Source: Paludibacter sp.
GTDB lineage: Bacteria; Bacteroidota; Bacteroidia; Bacteroidales; Paludibacteraceae
Direction: 5' to 3'
NCBI GenBank assembly: GCA_028691965.1
Contig: JAQUYE010000015.1
Coordinates: 1 to 44,177 of the forward strand
DNA: 44,177 nt
In this document: positions 18,715 through 27,498 of the stretch, one piece after another
How the letters are laid out: the number at the start of each line of letters is the position of its first letter
Numbering within the stretch: the stretch's first letter is position 1
Translations under genes and position numbers: made by a program
Notes under the pieces: generated by a model
Seen by the model: only the letters and a program-made list of their open reading frames with translations
Told to the model about the DNA's origin: nothing
Database searches by the model: none

Positions 18715-21700
18715 TTAATTAGTATTCAATGCTTCATACACTTCGGCTTCCACGATACGTAATTGACCTTTTGCAGTGGAACCGGAAGCTTCAATTTCTT
18801 TTTTGCCGGTAATCTCGACTAAGCCTCCAAAGGCATCGGCTTCGGTATTTTGTCCGGTAAGAACGATCGATACAAACCTTCCCCGTGCGGGTTTCACCGG
18901 TAACGAGATGTATCCAAGGCTTTTTTCTGTTACTCCTTCGTATACGAGCTCATTGTCGGTGTAAATGCGAATTGGATAGCTGCGATTACGCCATCCATGC
19001 AGTTTAAGTTCTATTTCGTTGATGGTAGCATCGCGTTCGAGTTCATACTTTATCCAGGCTGTCTGCAATGAACCATTGTTCGACCAACTGGAAAGTTCAT
19101 TGTCGTCGAAACTGAGCCAGGCCTGTTCTTCGTTGCTGCCTGCTGTTGCTCCGATAATTGCGATGGGTGTGCGGGTCAGTTTGTACGAAGGTTTTGATGG
19201 AGTTGCTCCCCTTGTAAGTTGAGAGGGTTGGTGTTCGCCAGCCAGGAAGGTGGATAAGCCGTTAACAACCGGAATTGAGTTTGATTTGAATTCAAGAATA
19301 GCCGGTTGGAGGCCATCCGACATAGCTGTCAGACGAATCTTTCCGGCTTTTCTGGTAGAACGGATCAGGATGCGATTTACCCCTGCCTCAGCTGGTAATG
19401 ACTTTTCGAGAATGTAATTACCTTCTTTACCCTGTGCTATACCACCCCGCCATTCGGCAGGACCAGTGAGTTCGAAATGAACAAGAGGGTTGGCAAGCGG
19501 ACAACGACGTCCGTTTTTATCCACTACCTCCAGTTCGACCAGTACCATGTCGGCACCATCCGCTTTAAATCCATCAGGAGCTTGCATTAGTTTTAGGGTA
19601 ATACGCTCCGGTTCACCGGCAGTTTCTTTTTTAGTGCGACTCACTATTTTGCCGTTTTCATCGTAACTTACGGCTTCAACAGTACCCTCTTCGAAGGGTA
19701 TAGAATTGAAGGTAAACAAAAATTGATAGCTTCGTTTACCAAAACCCTGCGAGCGACCGTTAACGAACAATTCAACCTTTTTACCTGTGGAAGCTACTAA
19801 TACTTCTTTTGTTGGCAGGGGTACAGCTTCCAAGTTGTTGGATGGCGGACTCATTGGTTGTTGCCAGTGACCACAGATATAACTTCCATGTTGTTCAATG
19901 TCGACCCATCCGTTCCACATTACCTGATGGGCATAAAAAGCATCTTTTGGTATACGCATCGGATCTACTTCACCGCTTCGGCGGTAGTTTTCAGCTCCAC
20001 GATAATGGGTGTTCGTGTCAGAGAAAATAATATTTGTTCCCCCAGAGCTTACCCGTTTACCGGTTCCGGGCCGTACGCGGAAGTAGTCGTACCAACGGAT
20101 AATGGTTTCAACAAAGAATGAGTTCTGATTTCGGTTGTATGCTGAGGCGTCGGGACCCTTGACCAGTTGGTTGGTTACCGTTGATTTATAGTATTTCGAC
20201 CCTTCTCCATCTTGATGATAAGGATAGGAGTAGTTATCCCAGTACTTGCGAAGCGCCTCATCGCGCAGGTATTCGGTAGCCCACATCGGATGCCCGGCAC
20301 TCTTATTAATATACAACATTTCTCCTCCGTATTCAGCAATCTTACTGTCCAGCATCTCCCGTGAACCAATCGCACGACCACCATAGGGATCGTATTGGTC
20401 GCGTACAGCCTTCATTTCGGCCATATGCTCTTCGCTTATATTGTCGTTTCCGCTTTCGTAAAAAATAATGCTGGGATTGTTACGGTTGTATATAATTGCA
20501 TCACGCATCAGTTCTACACGGTGTTCCCAACGACGACCCGTTACATCTTTTTCGGCATCTCCGGCCGGCATTGCCTGCATTAGTCCTACGCGGTCGCAGG
20601 ATTCAACATCCTGTTTCCATGGAGTAACGTGCATCCAACGCACCAGGTTCCCATTACTCTCAACCATCAGGTGGTTGCTGTAATCACTCAGCCATGGTGG
20701 AACCGACATGCCCACCGACGGCCATTCGTTGCTGGTGCGCTGAGCATACCCCTTCATTTGAATTACCCGATCGTTGAGCCAGATCATTCCATTCCGGAAA
20801 GCAGTTTTTCGAAAACCGGTGTGGGTTTTCACTACATCGAGGGGAATGTTGTTCACTTTCACAACCGTGTATACCGTGTACAGGTAGCCATACCCCCAGC
20901 TCCAGAATTCCAGGTTTTCAACCAGTGATGCAGCTTTCATAATGGTGGTTTCACCAGCTTTCAGGACTTGAGTACCACCATTAAACTGTTGCACTGTTAT
21001 TCCATTCCTATCTTCGATACGTACTTCGAAAGATAGGTTTTGGTCGCTGGTAGTTTCGTTTTTAACTTCCGATTCAGCTACAATTACCGCATTCTTTTTT
21101 GATATATTAATCTCACGGGCATAAATGTAAGTACCGGTTGTTTTGAGCTGACTGTAGAGAGGAAGAGTCTGATAAACATGAGGGGTTACATGCAGAAATA
21201 CATTTTTAGGTATCCCTCCGTAGTTGGCATTAAAGTTTTTATCGTTCCACTGAAAGGTTGAGTTGGTTGCTTTCTCACGGTAACGCCATGAATTATCGAT
21301 ACGAACAGCTAGAATATTAGCACCTTTGTAATTAACATGGTCAGTGATGTCGAAGCCAAACGCCATTACTCCGTTATCATGGTTTCCCAGCTCATGACCA
21401 TTAATCCAGAAGGTTCCCCCGAAGCGAATTCCCTCAAATTCAAGAAAGACTTTCTGACCCTGAGCTGAGCGTGGCAACCGGAAATGTTTGCGATACCAGA
21501 TTATGGTGTCAGTATGCTCATCGATTGCAATCCGGAAAGCTTCATCTTCGTTAAAAGCGCGTGGAAGATCAACGGACTGCCAGTTCTTGTCGGTCAGGCT
21601 GGCTTCATGAAATTTAATAGGACTGTCGCTGTCGTCGCCAAAATGCATCAGCCACTGAGGATTAAAATTGTACTTATTACGTACATTTTCCCTGTAAAAG

Positions 21701-21765
21701 GTAGTGGCATGAAGGTGTGTTAAAGTTGTAAGTGTGATTAGCACTAACAGCTGTCGTTTGTTCAT
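18715..21765 (-). CDS. Large GH2-family glycosidase, Asp at the acid/base position, C-terminal discoidin-like domain
   Basis: The first gene of the pectin operon encodes 1016 residues with a signal peptide (MNKRQLLVLITLTTLTHLHA). It has the GH2 jelly roll (about 35-200; DLPRAFNEDEAF, FWINGHELGNHDNG), an Ig-like domain, a barrel (LNDRVIQMKGYAQR...), later Ig-like modules (VELFVNGRSQGFGKR; VELEVVDKNGRRCPLA) and a C-terminal galactose-binding/discoidin-like domain (~880-980). Where active GH2s have GNE, this one has GND (N440, D441) in FYESGNDNIS; the likely nucleophile is E498 in WATEYLRDEA. The subfamily seems distant from classical beta-galactosidases. Its substrate cannot be assigned; location suggests a rhamnogalacturonan side chain. 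Confidence 0.85.
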   Translation of the reverse strand: MNKRQLLVLITLTTLTHLHATTFYRENVRNKYNFNPQWLMHFGDDSDSPIKFHEASLTDKNWQSVDLPRAFNEDEAFRIAIDEHTDTIIWYRKHFRLPRSAQGQKVFLEFEGIRFGGTFWINGHELGNHDNGVMAFGFDITDHVNYKGANILAVRIDNSWRYREKATNSTFQWNDKNFNANYGGIPKNVFLHVTPHVYQTLPLYSQLKTTGTYIYAREINISKKNAVIVAESEVKNETTSDQNLSFEVRIEDRNGITVQQFNGGTQVLKAGETTIMKAASLVENLEFWSWGYGYLYTVYTVVKVNNIPLDVVKTHTGFRKTAFRNGMIWLNDRVIQMKGYAQRTSNEWPSVGMSVPPWLSDYSNHLMVESNGNLVRWMHVTPWKQDVESCDRVGLMQAMPAGDAEKDVTGRRWEHRVELMRDAIIYNRNNPSIIFYESGNDNISEEHMAEMKAVRDQYDPYGGRAIGSREMLDSKIAEYGGEMLYINKSAGHPMWATEYLRDEALRKYWDNYSYPYHQDGEGSKYYKSTVTNQLVKGPDASAYNRNQNSFFVETIIRWYDYFRVRPGTGKRVSSGGTNIIFSDTNTHYRGAENYRRSGEVDPMRIPKDAFYAHQVMWNGWVDIEQHGSYICGHWQQPMSPPSNNLEAVPLPTKEVLVASTGKKVELFVNGRSQGFGKRSYQFLFTFNSIPFEEGTVEAVSYDENGKIVSRTKKETAGEPERITLKLMQAPDGFKADGADMVLVELEVVDKNGRRCPLANPLVHFELTGPAEWRGGIAQGKEGNYILEKSLPAEAGVNRILIRSTRKAGKIRLTAMSDGLQPAILEFKSNSIPVVNGLSTFLAGEHQPSQLTRGATPSKPSYKLTRTPIAIIGATAGSNEEQAWLSFDDNELSSWSNNGSLQTAWIKYELERDATINEIELKLHGWRNRSYPIRIYTDNELVYEGVTEKSLGYISLPVKPARGRFVSIVLTGQNTEADAFGGLVEITGKKEIEASGSTAKGQLRIVEAEVYEALNTN

Positions 21766-22083
21766 GGGTATTCAATCTAAGAAATTGTATTACAAAGAAA
21801 CTACATTGACGTTTATCAATCCTGTAATTCTGTACAAGTTTATAGAGAAAATAAGAGACAGGTGTACATTTAGGGTAAGGATTGTACGCAAACTCCAAAA
21901 TAGAGGAAAAGCAGGCTGATATTGCGGTGTAACTCCTTCTTGTAACACAAATAACGCTATTTTCAACTTATTTGATTTATTTTTAAGCCATACTAGCTGC
22001 TTTCTTGTTATATCTTTGTTGCGGTATGTTATGTGAAAATGACAAGCAATAACAAAATAAGTTAATCATTTAAATTTTCGAAC
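21766..22083. other. 318-bp divergent intergenic region between the pectin operon and the secreted protein gene
   Basis: AT-rich region expected to hold divergent promoters. On the plus strand TATCTTTG (22011-22018) is a good -7 box for the secreted-protein gene. On the minus strand I could not find a clean TAnnTTTG for the pectin operon, which would fit a promoter that needs an activator. No gene or RNA was recognised. TTGTTAT (near 22005) and ATAACAA (near 22054) form a loose inverted pair of uncertain meaning. Confidence 0.5.
22011..22018 (+). promoter_or_regulatory. -7 box for the T9SS secreted protein gene
   Basis: TATCTTTG is a perfect TAnnTTTG match, 65 bp before the ATG at 22084. No -33 TTTG at the usual spacing. 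Confidence 0.55.
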
Positions 22084-24786
22084 ATGAAAAAAAAGTACTT
22101 TATTCTCATTTTATTGATGGCAGTGCTGCAGGGCATGGCTGTGCAGGCACAGACGGATGTAACGGCAGATTACATCAAAAATGCAGGTTTTGATGAAACA
22201 CCCTATGCCTTCACAGTGGCCGGAGGGACGGTAGTTACTGAAGGTGTAGCCCGTATCGGAGAAGTAGGCTGGATGTACACGTTACCACAATGGAATAACG
22301 AAAGTGTAATTAACAACAATGCTGTACAAATAGCTTCAGGCGAATACGGAACTATTGCAAATAGTGCTGGTTTTAATAATGTTGCAGTTCCTGCTACCGA
22401 TAAGAATGGAGGTTCTGCCGGAGCAGCTATCTCTATGTCGGCAGGATGGGGTGATAAAGCTATGATTTCGCAGGATGTAATGCTGCCGGCCGGACGTTAC
22501 ATTATGAAGATGGACGTTCACAATGCCCACACCAACATTAATATTGCTGCCAACTATTTCGGATTTATGGCTGGTGATGGAACCAATCATTACTCACAAC
22601 GGATGACTTATCCTACCGGCGAGTGGGTGGTTGATTCTGTTTCTTTTTTCCTTGCTGAGGAAACTCCCGGTAAAATTAACGTGGGTTATACTACTTCAGG
22701 TAGTGGTTCAGGTAATGGTGCTAAGTTTTTTGTTGACAATGTTCAGCTTATCTATTTAGGAATTGATAAATCTGCACTGAAGCAATTGATCGATTCGGCA
22801 ACTGTAATGGTAAACAATCCGCAGAATGTAGGAGAATCAACTATTTATTCTGATTTGGCTGCAATTCTGGCTGCTGCTCAGGAAATTTATGATAAAACGA
22901 ATGCATCAGCGCTCGAGGTTCTTTCGTACGAAGAAGCATTGCAGGAAACAATAGCTGCTGTTCATGGAGCAATATTATTACAGACTCGCGTTGAAACCTG
23001 GATAAATACTCCTGTTGATGCAACGGAAGCAATTATAAATCCAAGCTTTGAAGGTTTGTTTGAAGGTAGCTGGACTATTGAAGGTACGTTCCAACGTCAA
23101 AATAATACCTCTTTTGATCCGCTTAAAATTGGTGAGTTTTATGCTGAACGCTGGATTTCCAGTGGTGGGTCGCTTGAAAACCTACGTATGACCCAGTTAG
23201 TTAAAAATATACCTAATGGAGTTTATCGGGTCATTGTTTCTGCACATTCTGTACAGCAACAGGACGAGTCGTACCCCGGTGGAGCTTATTTGATGGCCAA
23301 CGGTAATATTACTGAGATTTTTGAACGTAAGGACTACAGTGTGATTGCTGAAGTGGTTGACAATACTCTTGAGCTGGGTGTTGAGGTTGTGCTTACAGGT
23401 AACTGGATAGCATTTGATAATTTCCGTCTTACTTATGTAAGTGACGGGTCGCCCTATTTGATTCCTGATGCAGAAATGCTCAGTTTTACTCCTACTCAGA
23501 ATGCCAAAACATTTATGCTTACAGGAGGTAATCTTACCAGTGATGTAACTCTTACTACAACATCATCCTTCCAGCTTTCAAAATCTACTTTGACAGCTAA
23601 CGAGGTAATGGGTGGTGCGGAAGTTACTGTTACTGCCATCGCAACTGCTTCAATTGAAAAGGATAGTGTGGTCATTTCTCATGGTGATGTAAAGAGTGTT
23701 GTTTATTTGTCGTCGGGTGAAGTAATGTCTGTTTCTACCGGTGGACTGTTCTTTGATCAATCCTTACCAACTGAAGCATCTTTTGAACTTTATGGAGACG
23801 TATATAGTGATATTTCAATTACAGCTCCCCAGGGATTTGTAATTTCAACCACTAATGTAACTCCTGCTGAGGCTCGTGATACTGTTCCGGTATTGTTGCT
23901 GTGGGATGGTGCTACCCGTGTTGAAGATAAGTACATCTACATTACAAAGGGTGAAATGAAAGACTCGGTACTTGTGTTTGCTGTTGCCGATAACATTATA
24001 TCCAGTTGGGACGGAGACCTGGCAGAAGGAGATGGTTCATTGTTGACAAACTTTGGTTGGTCGCTGATGATGGAAGATGGTATTACTCCGGTAGCAGGCG
24101 CATTTAATCCTTACGCAGCCGGTAGTGGTATACGTTATGTTGAAGTAACCACTCAGAACTACACTTACAAAGGAAAACCCTGGACCGGTGGCCGTCTTGC
24201 CTACCTTCGTACATGGGGTGATCCTCCGACAAATACATTTAACCTGAGTGTAAATTTGGAGGCAGGTAAAGCGTATCAATTCCGGGGTGTTTCTACCTGG
24301 CACGATAACGAATCCAATCCAACATTTACGTATTCTATTAATACAGCAATGTCGAATACCGGTGATACTCTCGGTAGTCAATCCTATGCTTTTACTGTTA
24401 AACGTGCTGCTGTAGATTATGGTTTTGTGGTGAAACCAACTACAACTGGTACTCATTACCTGACAATCTCAAGTAATGTAATTGGTGATGTGATGAACTC
24501 TCCATTGTTCCTGGCTATCTACGAAACTGATTATGCTACATCAACTCCATCGGTATTCGAAAACGGAGTAAAGGTGTATCCGACAGTAACGAGTGATAAG
24601 GTGATCATCGAAACTGCAGGTAAATCCGGAATGGTACAGGTATATAATCTGAGTGGTAAGCTGGCTGCTACTGCTACACTGAACGGTGGAGTAGAAGAGT
24701 TAAGTCTGCCGGGCGAAGGTGTGTACTTCCTGCGACTAATGATTGAGGACTCATTGCAGACGATCAAAGTGATTAAAGTTAAGTAA
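22084..24786 (+). CDS. Multidomain secreted protein with T9SS type A sorting domain, no recognised catalytic domain
   Basis: This 900-residue protein has a signal peptide (about 22 residues, ending VQAQ). Visible modules are a galactose-binding-like beta-sandwich (~25-225, ending KFFVDNVQLIYLG), a short helical segment (~230-300, FIVAR-like) and a second sandwich (~310-455: INPSFEG..., ending IAFDNFRLTYVSD). Two Ig/BACON-like modules (~460-545 and ~550-635) and another beta domain (~640-800; SSWDGDLAEGDGS, GVSTWHDNESNPTF) follow. The last ~70 residues (VKVYPTVTSDKVIIETAG... to IKVIKVK) form a type A T9SS sorting domain. I recognise no glycosidase or lyase motif. A surface-displayed or released glycan-binding/scaffold role for pectin is an inference from its sandwiches and position opposite the pectin operon. 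Confidence 0.85.
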   Translation: MKKKYFILILLMAVLQGMAVQAQTDVTADYIKNAGFDETPYAFTVAGGTVVTEGVARIGEVGWMYTLPQWNNESVINNNAVQIASGEYGTIANSAGFNNVAVPATDKNGGSAGAAISMSAGWGDKAMISQDVMLPAGRYIMKMDVHNAHTNINIAANYFGFMAGDGTNHYSQRMTYPTGEWVVDSVSFFLAEETPGKINVGYTTSGSGSGNGAKFFVDNVQLIYLGIDKSALKQLIDSATVMVNNPQNVGESTIYSDLAAILAAAQEIYDKTNASALEVLSYEEALQETIAAVHGAILLQTRVETWINTPVDATEAIINPSFEGLFEGSWTIEGTFQRQNNTSFDPLKIGEFYAERWISSGGSLENLRMTQLVKNIPNGVYRVIVSAHSVQQQDESYPGGAYLMANGNITEIFERKDYSVIAEVVDNTLELGVEVVLTGNWIAFDNFRLTYVSDGSPYLIPDAEMLSFTPTQNAKTFMLTGGNLTSDVTLTTTSSFQLSKSTLTANEVMGGAEVTVTAIATASIEKDSVVISHGDVKSVVYLSSGEVMSVSTGGLFFDQSLPTEASFELYGDVYSDISITAPQGFVISTTNVTPAEARDTVPVLLLWDGATRVEDKYIYITKGEMKDSVLVFAVADNIISSWDGDLAEGDGSLLTNFGWSLMMEDGITPVAGAFNPYAAGSGIRYVEVTTQNYTYKGKPWTGGRLAYLRTWGDPPTNTFNLSVNLEAGKAYQFRGVSTWHDNESNPTFTYSINTAMSNTGDTLGSQSYAFTVKRAAVDYGFVVKPTTTGTHYLTISSNVIGDVMNSPLFLAIYETDYATSTPSVFENGVKVYPTVTSDKVIIETAGKSGMVQVYNLSGKLAATATLNGGVEELSLPGEGVYFLRLMIEDSLQTIKVIKVK

Positions 24787-24810
24787 TATACTAAGTTTGT
24801 TTTTATACAG

Positions 24811-24848
24811 ACTGTCCTGATATGTTCACATATCAGGACAGTTTTTTT
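24811..24848 (+). terminator. Strong rho-independent terminator after the secreted protein gene
   Basis: A perfect 14-bp stem, ACTGTCCTGATATG (24811-24824) with CATATCAGGACAGT (24829-24842), has a TTCA loop and is followed by TTTTTT. Confidence 0.93.
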
Positions 24849-24996
24849 GTAAAGATTTTTTTCATGGCTGAAGACAGAGTAAGTTGTAAATCTTCAGTTA
24901 ACAACAGTATGGTCTGGTTGCGTGTGCAATGAATTGTGTTAAATCTGATACAAAAGTAGCATCTGCAGTTAACTTTTTAGTTACTGTAAGCTACTT

Positions 24997-25033
24997 TTTT
25001 ACGATATAGGAGAAATATTTTACGATATAGGAG
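24997..25033 (+). repeat. Two identical 16-bp direct repeats upstream of the AraC-type regulator (probable operator)
   Basis: TTTTACGATATAGGAG occurs at 24997-25012 and again at 25018-25033. The start-to-start distance is 21 bp, two helical turns, so both copies face the same side of DNA. Copy 2 covers the place where the -33 element of the -7 box at 25051 would be. This is the layout expected for an AraC-family binding site; autoregulation by the following gene is inferred. Confidence 0.8.
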
Positions 25034-25050
25034 CATTTAAGTTTTTATAT

Positions 25051-25058
25051 TATCTTTG
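25051..25058 (+). promoter_or_regulatory. -7 box for the AraC-type regulator
   Basis: TATCTTTG matches the consensus, 22 bp before the ATG at 25081 and 17 bp after the second 16-bp repeat. No canonical -33 is present, consistent with regulation through the repeats. Confidence 0.65.
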
Positions 25059-25080
25059 TTTTTTAAAGATACGGGTTAGC

Positions 25081-26268
25081 ATGTTAAAAACAACGTTCAC
25101 TCTATTACCGCTGTTTGTAAGCTTGTTCTGGTTGTTAATCTTCCTGATTGACAGGGGGCGCAATAAGTACGTACGGCTATCGTTAATTTCTTTTTTTGCT
25201 GTTACTTCCTTACTTTATTTTTCACATGCACTCTATTTTAACTACGAGTTTTCTACCTATCTGTATTTCGATTCAATTTATACTTTTGCTAACCTGGCAG
25301 TATATCCACTTTACTTTATATACATAATTTACCTTACACGGGAAGTTAAATTTAAATCTAAGTATTTTTGGTGGTTAGTACCTGCATTGTTGATGGGGGT
25401 AGTTTCTGCAGCTGCCTACCTTTCTATGGATCGGCAGGAGGCAGTAAATTTCGTAAGTGAGGTGTTGTATAGCAAAGATGCAAACTTCAATTATTCACCT
25501 GCAGGGACTGTAAGGCTTTTTCTTCAACGTTTGACTCCTGTCGTATTCTCCATTCAGCTCATTTTGATTCTATTAATTGGAAGCCGTATGCTTGTTCGGT
25601 TTGATGAAAAGATACGTAATTACTATTCAGATACTGAAGGAAAAGAAATGGTATGGACACGTAGATTGTTTTTGTTATTTGCGGTGTTTTCGTTGATGTC
25701 GATGATTGCAAATGTGTTAGGTCGCACGTATTTCCTTTCCTCTTATGCATTGATAGTCCCTTCGGTATTGTTCAGCCTTTTATTGTTTTCTGTTGGTTAT
25801 ATAAGTTACAGGCAACGCTTTACAGTAACAGATTTGATGAAGGATGAGAATGCTCCCGTTTTCGAAGAGGAGCTATTTTCAGAAAGCGACCATGAGTTTG
25901 TTTATTCAGTCGCTCAGCAGGCAGAAATGACCCGGCGCTTAAAGGATTTGCTTGAAGAAGAGAAAGTTTTTACGCGTAAGGAATTGAGAATTATAGATAT
26001 ATCCAGGGATTTGAATACTAACAGGTCGTATGTGTCCCGGTTAATAAACCAGGTTTATCAAAAATCGTTTTCTGATCTTATCAACCACTACCGTCTGGAG
26101 GAGGCCCGCTATATGTTGAAGGCTCCCGAATATTCTTTGTTAAGTGTCTCCGAGATTGCATCACGTGCCGGTTTCCAAAGTGAAAGCTCGTTTTACAGAA
26201 ACTTTAAAAAAGAAACGGGAATGTCACCGGGTGATTGGCGAAAAGTGAACGGAAAGATTAAAGCTTAA
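25081..26268 (+). CDS. Membrane-bound AraC-family transcriptional regulator
   Basis: The N-terminal ~245 residues of this 395-residue protein contain seven hydrophobic helices (LLPLFVSLFWLLIFLI; LISFFAVTSLLYFSHALYF; FANLAVYPLYFIYIIYL; WWLVPALLMGVVSAAAYL; FSIQLILILLIG; LFLLFAVFSLMSMIANVLG; YALIVPSVLFSLLLFSVGY). A linker leads to a C-terminal AraC DNA-binding domain (~285-395) with both helix-turn-helix units: IDISRDLNTNRSYVSRLINQ and SVSEIASRAGFQSESSFYRNFKKETGMSPGDWR. The membrane part may sense an envelope or extracytoplasmic signal directly. It is a candidate regulator of the adjacent pectin genes; the ligand is unknown. It is convergent with the DUF4861 gene and overlaps its 3' end by 11 bp. 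Confidence 0.92.
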   Translation: MLKTTFTLLPLFVSLFWLLIFLIDRGRNKYVRLSLISFFAVTSLLYFSHALYFNYEFSTYLYFDSIYTFANLAVYPLYFIYIIYLTREVKFKSKYFWWLVPALLMGVVSAAAYLSMDRQEAVNFVSEVLYSKDANFNYSPAGTVRLFLQRLTPVVFSIQLILILLIGSRMLVRFDEKIRNYYSDTEGKEMVWTRRLFLLFAVFSLMSMIANVLGRTYFLSSYALIVPSVLFSLLLFSVGYISYRQRFTVTDLMKDENAPVFEEELFSESDHEFVYSVAQQAEMTRRLKDLLEEEKVFTRKELRIIDISRDLNTNRSYVSRLINQVYQKSFSDLINHYRLEEARYMLKAPEYSLLSVSEIASRAGFQSESSFYRNFKKETGMSPGDWRKVNGKIKA

Positions 26269-27442
26269 GACGGATGGGCTCCAGTCCTTTTTTCCACTGA
26301 TTAAGGTAGTTGAAAAACTGACTTGCCTCACGTATTGGCTGATTCTTTTCTTTTGTCGCAATAACTGTAAAGTGGTACCTGAAGATTTTGTCTTTTTGCA
26401 CAGGGAAAACAAAAAGGTTGTTAACACCATTCTGAACCTGTTTCTTTTGAATAGTTTCGGGAATGTAGAGTCCTAATCCTACTGTTTCTTTTGCGTATTT
26501 AACAGTGTCGGGCTGTGGATACCAACTACCCCACGCACCAACCAGATTTGCACTGTTCATCAGTTCGCCACCTCCAATTTGTTGTACGCCTGTAGCCACA
26601 GCATTCAGATTGTTGTTGGATCGTACTTCTGCAACTACATCACGATGACGGGCATAGAGCAGGTATCGTACTGTTACAGTCGACAGCTTACCTTCATAGT
26701 CCCATCCTTCTACTTCACTTTCTACTACAGCACGTAATGGTCCGCGGGCAAGAATACGATGAGTCCTTTTGCTGAATTTATCGATGTGCTTCATTGTGTT
26801 GCCATCCCATCCTTTCAGGGTACCTATTCCAACCCAGCCGGAGACTAATAGGATATCATCACCATATCCTTCTTTTAATTGAGCATCTGTGGGATACCAA
26901 TAGGTATCCTTTAATTCTAGCCGGTAGGTTTTTTTCCCATACAGGTCGATAGTACTTTTATTGTCGAAATAGATGCGATAAGCCATCTTGTCCGATTCAA
27001 ATGCTACTCCATGGTGGTGCAGTTGGTTGTACATATTGTTTTTGTCGGATGAAACTTCATCTTTGTGAAGCCACTTGCCGTTTTCATCTTTCAGAATTAA
27101 GCTTGTAAACACTTCTGATTTAGGTTCCGGTGCGGGGTGTTTCAATGTTTTTAACTGAACACGTGCTTTCTCTCCAGCTTCAAGATTCACTAGAAATACT
27201 ATTTCATCAGGGTTTCCGTCGCGGTTTAGGTCGTCAATCTGTACGGGAGTACTCTTCCCGTTAACCTTAATCTGTATTCCATGTTCCGATAAATTCATTC
27301 CCTTTACTATGCTTACAGGTAGAATAACCGGAGCATCTACTACAGCTATGGGGTTTGGATTGTGAATGTGAAATCTTAGGGCATTGGCAGGGATGGTAAT
27401 CAGTAAAATGAAGGATAATAAAATACAGATTCTTGAACGCAT
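26258..27442 (-). CDS. DUF4861 family exported protein
   Basis: From the ATG at 27442 the protein has 394 residues and a signal peptide (MRSRICILLSFILLITIPANA). The body is beta-rich (IHNPNPIAVVDAPVILPVSIVKG; DDLNRDGNPDEIVFLVNLEAGE; a long YWYPTDAQLKEGYGDD...GSWYPQPDT region), matching DUF4861 proteins that often sit in polysaccharide, especially pectin, loci of Bacteroidota. Their activity is not established as far as I know. The frame extends to a TTG at 27469, but the -7 box at 27467-27474 would lie inside that extension, so I use the ATG. Its 3' end overlaps the AraC gene's 3' end by 11 bp. Confidence 0.85.
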   Translation of the reverse strand: MRSRICILLSFILLITIPANALRFHIHNPNPIAVVDAPVILPVSIVKGMNLSEHGIQIKVNGKSTPVQIDDLNRDGNPDEIVFLVNLEAGEKARVQLKTLKHPAPEPKSEVFTSLILKDENGKWLHKDEVSSDKNNMYNQLHHHGVAFESDKMAYRIYFDNKSTIDLYGKKTYRLELKDTYWYPTDAQLKEGYGDDILLVSGWVGIGTLKGWDGNTMKHIDKFSKRTHRILARGPLRAVVESEVEGWDYEGKLSTVTVRYLLYARHRDVVAEVRSNNNLNAVATGVQQIGGGELMNSANLVGAWGSWYPQPDTVKYAKETVGLGLYIPETIQKKQVQNGVNNLFVFPVQKDKIFRYHFTVIATKEKNQPIREASQFFNYLNQWKKGLEPIRLKL

Positions 27443-27466
27443 AATGAAGAGTGTTTTAGTGAACCA

Positions 27467-27474
27467 CAAAGCTA
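27467..27474 (-). promoter_or_regulatory. -7 box for the DUF4861 gene
   Basis: The minus strand reads TAGCTTTG, matching TAnnTTTG, 24 bp before the ATG at 27442. It supports that start over the upstream TTG. Confidence 0.6.
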
Positions 27475-27498
27475 CAAAATCATTTTCATAATTTTGCT

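Noticed and set aside
24037-24456. 139-codon minus-strand frame inside the T9SS protein gene
   Set aside because: Overlaps a continuous signal-peptide-to-sorting-domain protein; composition (Cys/Ile/Thr-rich) is typical of shadow translation.
11796-27442. Classical polysaccharide utilization locus with SusC/SusD
   Set aside because: No TonB-dependent SusC-like or SusD-like gene exists in the window.
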